From NCBI GenBank assembly GCA_024345305.1, contig BRON01000001.1, positions 124,001 to 188,000 on the forward strand: 64,000 nt of DNA, read 5' to 3'. Source of the stretch: Mrakia gelida. Taxonomy: Eukaryota; Basidiomycota; Tremellomycetes; Cystofilobasidiales; Mrakiaceae. The position numbers and the translations under genes are program-made. This document shows, one piece after another, positions 55,632-64,000 of the stretch. Within the stretch, counting starts at the first letter, position 1, and each line of letters starts with the position of its first letter. The notes under the pieces were generated by a model, which saw only the letters and a list, made by a program, of their open reading frames with translations, did no database searches and was not told the DNA's origin.

Positions 55632-56943
55632 TCAACCCATCGCCTGATCCTCCTCCCTCCGAGTCCCATTCCCATTCCCATTCGCTTTCCCTCTTCGACC
55701 CGTCACCAACCTCCCAAATCCCTCACTCTTCAGCAACCCATCGTGACTCCCATCCTCTCCGTTCATCCCTAAGCGATCGTCTTCGTACAGGAGGACGTCC
55801 GCGAGACCGAGTCCTTCGAGACGAGATCTGAGCGAAAGTGCTTGACGCGACGAGGTGAGGATTTCGTCTTTTGGGGAGTGGGAGATGAGAATGGAGGGTG
55901 TTGAGGATAGGAGGGAGGGGGTGAGGGTGAAGGCTGGATGAAACGAAATGAGTTCGAGGGAGGGAGGGAAGAAGGGTGCGAGAACGAACGAGTGAGCTTG
56001 CACGTTCGACGCGTCGTTGAAGGTCGAGCTCAACTCGAGGGGACGACTCACGAGAGAGAGGATTCCCAGGAGAGACTTGTCGATAAGGAGGAGGACCGAA
56101 CGCAGGGGTAATGTATCGCAGGGGTGATGTATCGACTCTGGTAGGACGGGTATTCTGCTGCAAGGGCGTCGAGCTGTGGAAAACAAGGAACGAACACAAA
56201 CCGCCGACGAAAAAAGTTAGCGCCGACGACCGACCGAGCAGGCAGAGATAAGGAAGAAGAGGGACGAACGTCTGCGATGGGCTCCGAGAACATGTATCCT
56301 TTGATCCTTGAGCGTACGTTGTCGGGGAGAGGTGCGAGGGAGGGAGTGTCGAGGAGGAGATGAGCGAGGATGTGCTGTTTTTAGGGGATCGATCGGCGAC
56401 ATCGGAGAGAAGATCATGAGCTCGAGTTTTCTACCGTTTTCGCTCCCTCAGAAAAACTTCGTTCTCTTCGCCCCACCCCACCCCGTCCCTCCCTTTAGAA
56501 GCCAGGAGAGGATAAGATCGACTCACCGCCCCCCCTCCATGCCCAACGACCCACACATTCCCCCTCGCCTCACTCTCCAACCCACTCCTCCTCCCTCCCT
56601 CCTCATCGACCAACAACCAGCCCACCGCACTCTTCACATCCTCCACCCAGCACGGATACCTCAAACCCAACTCCTCCTCCCCCTTCTGGTTGCAAAGCCT
56701 GAAACTGATTACCGCCAGAGCGAAATTCTGAGGGAAGAACGGAGGGATTCGACAAGTTGTGGGAGCAGAGCTGAACATGGCTGCCCCGTGAAGGAAGATG
56801 ATGAAACCCTTGGGGCGAGGACGACACCCTCCGAGGGCGTAGGGGAGGTAGATGTCTAGGCTGTGACGGCGGTGGTGAGGTGTGGGAGGGGAGGAAGGGG
56901 GAGGGGGGTAGGAGAGACCTAGGTGGGAGGTGTGGTGGGACAT
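55632..56943 (-). CDS. alpha/beta-hydrolase-fold protein with altered nucleophile elbow (kynurenine-formamidase-like)
   Basis: Small alpha/beta hydrolase related to the esterase/kynurenine-formamidase group. ATG at 56943 (MSHHTSHLGLSYPPPPSS); strand-loop KGFIIFLHGAAMFSSAP carries the HG oxyanion element; FALAVISFRLCNQ and WVEDVKSAVGWLL follow as in BNA7-like enzymes. The nucleophile elbow reads VVGHGGGAHILAHLLLD: the usual GHSAG has Gly in place of Ser. The later acid (HSPKDEIL) and His (EDGSHDGLL) positions are present. So two triad members remain while the nucleophile is gone, unless another Ser serves. The tail is Gly/Asn-rich (KANGNGNGTRREEDQAMG). A GTTCGT donor lies at about 56269. Family call moderately sure; catalytic loss is read directly from the DNA at about 56531-56551. 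Confidence 0.75.
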
Positions 56944-57252
56944 GGTGGTTTGGCGATAGGGGTCGAAAGAGATCGGAGGGCTCAAATCGGGAGAGGTCTG
57001 CGCTGCTGATCTTTGCTATACAGAGAAAGGCCTGGACTCGAAAGAAAAGCATTGTAGAGTTTCGGACGTATGCTAGGTAAGAAAGATGGAATTAGAGGGA
57101 CGAGAGAGGGTGAGGAAGAACGAAATCGAGCGAGCGGAAGGAGATCCCGTTACGACAAGCGAGCGAGAGATTGAAGGGAAGAGATGCAGAGAGAGATCGT
57201 TCAGCTGTAGCCTGATATGGGGAGGTAGGTTGAAAGAAGAGTCGAGAGGCAG
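56944..57252. other. intergenic between tandem minus-strand genes
   Basis: About 310 bp, upstream of the hydrolase gene and 3' of MND1. Nothing recognised. Confidence 0.45.
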
Positions 57253-59086
57253 TCAATCTGGTTCCTCGCTCTCTTGGAGTCGAGCTGAGAAGAGTGGAAG
57301 GGAAGCGAGGAACGAATCGAGGGAGGACGCGACGACGCGACCGAAGTCGAGGGAAAGCGCGAACACTGAGGGTAGGACGACCAAGCGAGTAAGAGAGGGG
57401 CAGTGAGCCTTACCTTCCTCCCAAGTAGGACCTGCGGAGAGACCAAGTGCGAGACGAAGAGGAGGTCAGCGACGGAGCGAGTCAACCAAACGAGGAAGAG
57501 AGGGCGAGCAGACGACGAACCAATCTCAAACAACCCCTGCCTCAACGTCTCCTCCCCCATCCCGTGCGTGTTCTTCGCCCATCCCATAGCGATCATGACG
57601 TTTTCTGCATCCCCATCCCCAGTCGAAGACGAAATAAAACCCCAAGGTCGGTCAGCATCGACTCAGCTCAACCAACTCGAGTCTCAACTCGAACGAGGGA
57701 AACGCAAAACGAGACCCACTCACCAGTCCACCTACAAGCCTCCTGCTTCGCGATCCTCCCAGCCTCGACCTTCTCCTTGTAGAGCGCAGGATCGGCATCT
57801 CCGTATCGAGCGAGTTCGGCTTGGTAGGACTGAGAGAGGGAGGTGAGTTCGGCGTGTTCGGCGAGGAGGGTGGATCGGTGGTCCTGGAGGCGGAAGGAGG
57901 AGAAGGAGAGGAAAGGTTAGCGAAAGAGTGAGACTAGAAAGTAGGTGTGCCCGATGCTATGTTCAGACGAGGAAGGGAATGGAAGGAGAGAAGAGACGGA
58001 AACGAGCGAGGGAGGGAAGTCGCGCATGCACGTCGTCGGTCTCTCACCTCTCCCTCTCCCTCGCACTCCTCTTCTCCCCTCCCGCTCGCAGACCCTTCGA
58101 GCTCTCTCCCTCTCCAGTTCCTATTCAACCCTCTTACTCCACCCCATCAAGTCCAAGAAACAAAAGGAGACGCTCAAAACTCACATCGTCCTCCCTCCCA
58201 ACCCTCAACGCTTCAACCTGCTCCTCGAGCGACTGGATCCTCGCCTGTTCCTTTGCGAGCTCAGCCTTCTTGGCGTTGAGGGTGTTGGTTTTGACGTTCG
58301 TAGCTGAGGAGGGGAAGGCCCAGAAGTAGTTGGAGGTGCCGATCTGGAGGAGGGCGAATGGAAGAGGGAGAGGAGAGGTCAGTGACTTGGAGGGCGAGGT
58401 TGGTGCTCGAGGTGGCGAGGAGGAGAGGGCGAGGCGGAAGATGAGACGAGAGCAAAAAAGAAGACTGTGAGAGGGAGAAAGGTTGATGGCAACGAGCCTT
58501 ATCGAACTGAGCTGATTCGTCGTCGCAGAGCTCTGGTAGTAGGAACATGGAGAGCGAGAGAGGGAGAAGGGAGGAGTCACAGGTCAGCTCTCGATTGAAA
58601 CGACCTTCCTCCACCCATCCATCCATCCATCCAGGGAACGAGAGAAGAGAAGGAAGAACCTTGGAGAACATCCTTGACGCTCTGAGAGACTGGTGAAGTG
58701 GTGGATGTGGATGTATGCGCCAGAGGTGGAGAAGAGAAGAGGGGAGGAAGGGGAGGGATGGTGAGCTTGGACGTTTCCTTCCCTTGTCTTGAGAAGAGAT
58801 GCAGTGGAAACGAACCTATTCCCTTCATCTTGGGAGCGAGTTTCTCGAGTTCCTTGAGTTGGTAGAAGTCTCGGGTTTCATGGAGTAGTTCGAGCAGTCT
58901 GGGAGGGAGGGAAGGGAGGGTTGGGTCAGGACGAGGAAAGGGAAGGCAAAGGAGGAGGGAGGAGAAGTCGAGCTCACTTGGTCTTCTTGTCTGCTGCTGA
59001 GAGACCTCGTTTGGACTGCAGAGAAGAGATGGGGATGAGGGTAAGCTTGGGTCGGGAGGGAAGACGAGAGAAAACGAACTGACCAT
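57253..59086 (-). CDS. MND1: meiotic recombination protein Mnd1
   Basis: Partner of Hop2; the heterodimer stimulates Dmc1/Rad51 strand invasion in meiosis. The coding part of exon 1 is only the ATG (59084-59086), directly followed by a GTCAGT donor. Exon 2 then reads SKRGLSAADKKTK, completing the conserved start M-S-K-R-G-L-S. Further exons: LLELLHETRDFYQLKELEKL, APKMKGI, VSQSVKDVLQ, SLCDDESAQFDKIGTSNYFW, AFPS, then the coiled coil (KKAELAKEQARIQSLEEQVE) and RWTENVMIAMGWAKN followed by MGEETLRQGLFEIGPTWEE. The core length and order match Mnd1. The end is uncertain: after GPTWEE the frame stays open to 57253 whether or not a 48-nt intron (GTAAGG to CAG) is removed. Donors near 57520 and 58815 are GTTCGT. 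Confidence 0.92.
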
Positions 59087-59656
59087 GGTTGAAGGTGGAT
59101 CGTGATGGTTGGGAGCGGACGAGACGAGACCCTTCGCAAGGCGTCGAAGAGCAAGGAAAACCAAACAGAAGCTCTGTGAGTTGATGACTGTTGTTGATCT
59201 GTTTTGACCGGACCAAGAACGAAAGGGGGGCAAGGAGATCGAAAGCATGTGAGCTCGCTCGATGAGACCTTCCCTCGAGCTCGTCTCGTCCGTCGTCAAG
59301 AGAGAGAGACGGGCGAGCAGACCTGCTCGTTCTCTCGAGACGACGATCGTCTCTCTCATCTGGTCTCACGACAAGGGCCAACTTTATTCGGTTAGCTCGT
59401 AGAGGCTGATCAAAAGATGGTGGCTTTCTCTCGTTTCCTGGGATGCCACGTTTTCGACCAATTCCCTTTGAACAGGACGGAAGGGGCACTCGACCTTCCT
59501 CGCTCAAGCACTCACCTCCTCCTCTCTGCCGTCTCCTTCCCTCCCTCCTTTTCTTTCTTGGATCTCTTCTTCCAGTCCAACACCCTCCCTCACCCCTCCC
59601 CTTCCTCTTTTCTATAGAGTCTCGCCCCCTCCGAGCTCCCCCCTCCTCTCGCCAGG
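59087..59656. promoter_or_regulatory. divergent promoter region, MND1 and phosphodiesterase
   Basis: 570 bp between divergent genes. The right half is pyrimidine-rich and probably includes the leader of the phosphodiesterase; GCCAG directly before its ATG could be an acceptor. No defined element recognised. Confidence 0.45.
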
Positions 59657-62600
59657 ATGCCAGCTCCTCCCCCTTCTTCTCACCTCTTCCTCTGCTCGAC
59701 CTCCCTCTCCCCTTCGGCTCCTCCGACTTCTTCCACTCTCCCTCCTCCCTTCTTCGGTCTCGTAGTAGCACCAGCTTCAAGAGCTCTCCCTCCAGCCCTC
59801 TCTCCGGCTCCTCCTCACTCTCAGCACTCTCCTACTCCCTCCAGTCCTGCGAGTCCCAACGGCACTCCTCCTCAATCGTTCTCGACCCTCCCAGGAACCT
59901 CCTCCCCTCACCCAACCTCACCCTCAATCTCAGCCTTTGGGACCAAGACAGCTTCATCCATAGGGAGGACCTCCTCGTCGGGAAGAAAATCTTCAAAGCG
60001 ACCTTCTACGTCGAACGCTATCCTAGCTCAGAGTGCGGTCCCAGATGGAACAAAGCTCTTGACGTTGACTCAAGCCATCAAGGGAGGACGAGCAGCAGGT
60101 CAGCTCGCTCTCAAATCTTCTCACCCTTCGTTCATCTATACATGCTGACTCTGCCCCTCTCCTCTCCTCTCGTTCCATCTCTACAGTCACCACCTTTCGT
60201 TCCACTTCAGACGTGATCGAGCACCTCTCCCTCCCGATCTCTCCAGCCTCCTCCTCCTTCAACTCGCCACCTCTCCCTACCTCGTCCTCCTCCTCTTCAA
60301 CCAATTCTACAACCAGCAGATCCTCGGATCTCCCCATCGTCGTCTTTCTCCCTCTCAACGACCTCTCCTCAGCTCTCGTCTACGCGGCAAACGTCCTCAG
60401 AGATGCGAAGCACACACCCACGGCTCTCTGCTTCAAGGAGGACTACGTCTCGCCAGCCGAGAAGATCGAGATCGCGGTTGGCATGTCGCTCGAGGGGATC
60501 AGGACCGTCTCGAGGGACGTCAAGGTCAGGGAGAAGGGTGTCGTTATCGTCGGTGAGTGTCTATAAAAACGTCGAGAGGTCGAGGTCGCGAGCTCGGACG
60601 AGACGAAACCGAGAGTTCTGATCGCACCGGTGTCTTGCTTTGTTATCGCCTTCTTTTTCCAGCCTACTCGGCAAGCTCGAGTCTTCCTACAGAGATCATC
60701 AAGAGGTGCGAGAGAGCAGGAGCCGATCTGGTCGTCTGCAGTCCGTACCAGACGGGGACGCTGATGGAGCGGATTCAAAACGTCAGTCGAGCAGTCTCAC
60801 CTCCTCCTTTCCTCGACCTCGACGACCTCCACTTCTCTCCCATTTCTCGGCACGACCACAGCACTTCCCCTGATCGTCAGAGATGGGGAGACGCTAGGCC
60901 GGTTTCAGAACGAAACACTGGTCCTTTGTCGTCCGAATTCGATCTCCATCAAACTGACCTTCGTTTCTACCTTCCTCTTTCGCTCTATCCCCTCGTTCGT
61001 TCTCACGCCTCAGGCCATCTTCAACTCCCAAGCTCATCCCAAACGCAACACCACCGCCAGCTCAGTCCGTCTCGACACTCCCTCCATCTCCAACACCTCC
61101 CACGGCTCTCCTCGTCCAGCACCTGAAGACCTCCTCACCCTCTCCGATCTCTCGGCTCCCTTCGCCAACCTCTGCGACGTGATCCCTCCTGCGGACGATG
61201 CCCTCTCTCCCTCGGCAGTCAGGAGAGCAAGTGTGGATGGAGTGGGGATGACGATGACGCTCAGCAGGAGTGGGTTGGGAGTGCATGGGGAAGGAGAGGA
61301 GGACGAGGAGGGAGAGGGAGGAGAGAGGAAAGGACCGAGTAGGATCTTTGCTGAGTTGGTGGCGGAGATGCATCAGCAGGTCAAGATCGCTATCGATGTG
61401 AAGATGGAGGATGGGGAGTTGAGTACGAGGTGTGTCTCCCCGTTTTTTACAACTCTCGTTTCGAAGTCGCGTCTAGCTCGATCTCGACGAACCCAGCAGC
61501 TGACGACCTGCTCTCTTTCCTTTCCTCTCTCTCTCTCTCCCACCCCTTCCTCCTCACCTCCTCTGTCATCTCGTTTTGCAGCGTCCTCGGACCCATCCCT
61601 CTTCAACGCCGAAACGAGCTCATCAACCACCTCGCTGGATGGAGCTACCGACCTTACGTTCTCTCTCAGGACGACCTCTACCGCTGCAACTGTCTGCTCT
61701 TCGAGGCTACTCTCTCAATAGAGGGGATCTGGGAGCTCGATATCGACCCAGGTCAGTTTCGACTCTTCCTTTTCCCCACCCTTCGCTCGCTCGAGCATCG
61801 CTGACACTCGAATCTCCCTCGCTGGCTTCCAATGTATCGCAGATCAAATCAAACGCTTCCTCTTCTCCGTCAAAGCTCTCTATCACTCTCCTAACCCTTA
61901 TCACGTTCGTCCCTCTCGCCTTACCTACCATCTCTTCGAACCTCCTCGACTGCGAAACTGACGCGTCTTTTCTCCTCCGGTCTCACCTTCGCTCCCCAGA
62001 ACTACACCCACGGCTCCGACGTCCTCCAAGCGACCTACTCCTTCCTCGTCGCTCTCGGAGTCGCACCACCCATCTCTATCCTCCTCGGAACCAAGGGAAC
62101 GAGACTCGCTCAGCCTTGGAAACGACCCGCGACGACGCACGGACGAGCAGCCGAGGTGCTTCGACCTCAGGACGTGTTGACCCTCATGATCGCTGCGATC
62201 GGACACGATGGTGCTCATCCTGGGTTGAGTAATGCTTTCTTGGTGAGTGTCCACGAGTCGCCCTTCCTCAAACCCGATTCGCTCGACTCTCGTTGATGTT
62301 CGATCTGACCGACCGACCTTCGCCTTCTTTCTCGTTTCGAACTCCCTCCCAGAAAAACGCCAAAGCCCCCCTCTCCCAAGTCTACGAAGACAAATCCGCT
62401 CTCGAACACCTCCACTGCATCCTCGTCGTCAGCCTGCTCAAGAAACACGGCTTCGGATGGCTGTTCGGTCCCTCCAACGATCCAGCAGACAACCTCGATC
62501 AAACCTCTCCTGCCTTCCATCCTCTTCCTCCCCTCGCCACCCAGGCCAAAACCACCCGAGCGGCGATCGTCGACTTCAGGAAACTGCTGTTCGGGACGAT

Positions 62601-63668
62601 CCTCGCGACGGACATGAGCATGCATTTCAGTTGGATGAGCAGTTTGGTGGAGATGGGGGAGCATCATGGAGCGGGAGGAGTTGGGTTGGATGGGTTGAGT
62701 TTAAGTGAAGGAGCAAAGGAGAGGCAGGCGGGGAAGGATAGGTTGATGGTGCTGCAGGCGTTGATGAAGTGTGCGGATATCAGTAATCCTGTGAGTGGTC
62801 TCTCTTGCACCATTTTGGTCGCTTTTCGAGTTCGAGTTCGAGCTCGAGCTCGACGCGTCTCGTCCTTCGAAGCTCCTCGCTCACTCTATTCTTGCGCTTT
62901 CGATCCGCTTCGTCGCAGGCTCGACCCGTGGAGATCTCAGAGTACTGGTCCTCGGCTCTCCTCGACGAGTGGCATCATCAAGCTACCCTCGAGATCGGAC
63001 TCGCTCTTCCCGTCTCGGTCGTCAAGCACGCCGACGCTGGTCTGCAAGCTAAAGGTCAGATCGCCTTCCAGGATCTCTTCGTCGCTCCTCTGTTTGATGC
63101 TACCGCTGTGGTCATGCCAGGTTAGTCCGAACTTCTACACCTCTTCTCCTCTCCCTCGTTGTCGTCGCGCCAGCTCAAGCTCATTTCCTCTTCCCCTTCT
63201 TCCTTTTCCTCGACGACCTCAGAGCTCTCCCCCTTCGCCGAACAATGCTCCTCCAACCGAGCTCTCTGGTTCGAACGTCTCTCCAAACTCACCGCTCCCG
63301 ACGCAACCTCCAAACCTCGCTCTCGACTCTCCCCAACCGAATCAGCTCCTCCTCACCCCGACGAGGACGTCGCTCCCGACTTCCCCATCCCCTGCCCCAT
63401 GAACTCAAGATACAGGAGTCTCTTCCCTCTCTTCCTCCCTCCTGCACTCATCGCTCTTCCTCCAAGCCCGTCGCACAACCACGAGTCGTTCGGGAACGAG
63501 ATCAGCGGGAACGGGAACGGGAAGGTTGGAGGAGGAACAACTCACCACCACGAGCATCTTCCGCATAGGGAGTTGTCGGCGACTTCGTTGGCTGGTGCGA
63601 GGGGAGGTGCGGCGGAGGGAGGGTTGAAGGTCGCTTATGCTTCAGGGGAGGAGGCAAAGAGGCGATGA
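59657..63668 (+). CDS. class I cAMP phosphodiesterase (Pde2-like) with receiver-like N-terminal domain
   Basis: High-affinity hydrolase of cAMP that damps protein-kinase-A signalling. The catalytic domain shows all class I metal motifs: NPYHNYTHGSDVLQATY (H-N-x-x-H), MIAAIGHDGAHPGLSNAFL (H-D-x-x-H-P-G), LLFGTILATDMSMHF and LMKCADISNPARPVEI (metal Asp). It continues with EYWSSALLDEWHHQATLEIG and KGQIAFQDLFVAPLFDA. Before it, residues about 190-310 have alternating strands and helices: LPIVVFLPLNDLSSAL, GVVIVAYSASSSLPTEI and AGADLVVCSPYQTGTLMERI. They resemble a response-regulator receiver fold as in animal PDE8, without an obvious phospho-acceptor Asp. The first 180 residues and the tail are disordered (Ser/Pro; HHHEHLPHRE). 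Start 59657 (MPAPPPSSHLFL), stop 63666-63668. Confidence 0.9.
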
Positions 63669-64000
63669 GGTGCGTTCGTCGTTGCTATTCCTTCGTTCGC
63701 TCTTTGCTTCCTTCCTTCCTCTCGTTCATATCCTTGTTTTTGCAGAACCCACCTCTCCCTCTCTACTCACCCACCCTTATACTCCACACTCTCCCTCTGG
63801 TTCTCGCTCCCTGTTGTTTCTCCATCGCTCCCCTTCCCCTTAAGCTCCGTTCGTCTTTTCGACGCGACGCAACTCGCACCCTCCCTTCCCCCCACCCTAT
63901 TTATCCACACGTACACACCTCAACCCGGTCTCTACACAGCATCATCGTTATTTTTTATCCCCTTTCCGTCGCTCTTTCTATCGCGTCCCTCGCTCGTTTC
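63669..64000. other. 3' flank of the phosphodiesterase
   Basis: Pyrimidine-rich sequence downstream of the stop. Nothing further recognised before the window ends. Confidence 0.5.

Noticed and set aside
1..64000. tRNA, 5S rRNA, CRISPR arrays, transposons or LTRs
   Set aside because: A scan by eye for tRNA B-box words, terminal repeats, reverse transcriptase/transposase motifs and regularly spaced repeats found none.

Overview
The window is nuclear DNA of an intron-dense, GC-rich fungus. Most genes carry many short introns, typically with a GTGAGT or GTTCGT 5' site, a CTGAC branch site and a CAG acceptor, and intergenic spaces are pyrimidine-rich. The gene set (Clu1, CYP51, a Git3-like receptor, a Zn2Cys6 factor, a seven-TM protein resembling basidiomycete DUF6534 proteins) fits a basidiomycete. 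The intron style suggests a Pucciniomycotina red yeast of the Rhodotorula/Sporobolomyces type. That placement is inference, not a database result.

Layout, left to right. 1-4027(-): 5' part of an ABCB/Ste6-type exporter. 4597-6385(-): single-pass surface protein. 6876-8618(+): HAD phosphatase. 8619-10144: no convincing protein; it holds two paralogous C/D-snoRNA-like elements with a 13-nt antisense match to 18S rRNA, plus a weaker third. 10145-11027(+): RPB11. 11648-13369(+): ribosomal protein S13/uS15. 13805-14855(-): doubtful gene. 14974-17693(+): 760-aa unknown membrane protein. 17872-20524(-): seven-TM DUF6534-like protein. 21026-26916(+): Clu1 (1,507 aa, 12 exons). 27977-30148(+): Git3-like GPCR. 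30403-31875(-): Ats1-like RCC1 protein. 32213-34638(+): hemerythrin-domain protein. 35693-36126(-): 78-aa unknown. 36539-39904(-): mitochondrial D-lactate dehydrogenase. 40507-42687(-): PB1 protein with an internal 180-bp duplication. 43396-44832(-): Ran1-like Ser/Thr kinase. 45164-47675: an F-box gene between two doubtful ORFs. 47911-51575(+): Zn2Cys6 transcription factor. 51907-55010(-): CYP51/Erg11. 55632-56943(-): alpha/beta hydrolase lacking its nucleophile serine. 57253-59086(-): Mnd1. 59657-63668(+): cAMP phosphodiesterase with a receiver-like N-terminus.

I see no operon-like or secondary-metabolite cluster, no transposon, no tRNA and no CRISPR. Two genes, the Git3-like receptor and the phosphodiesterase, plausibly act in the same cAMP pathway but lie 30 kb apart. 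Most genes are housekeeping. The less ordinary signals are the snoRNA locus, a strongly over-represented palindrome GACGCGTC (28 copies counted by hand), a second 5' splice-site class GTTCGT, a pseudoenzyme-like hydrolase and an internally duplicated PB1 protein. Exon limits were read by eye. The models of Clu1, S13, RPB11 and the 760-aa membrane protein close in frame; other multi-exon genes are given as spans.
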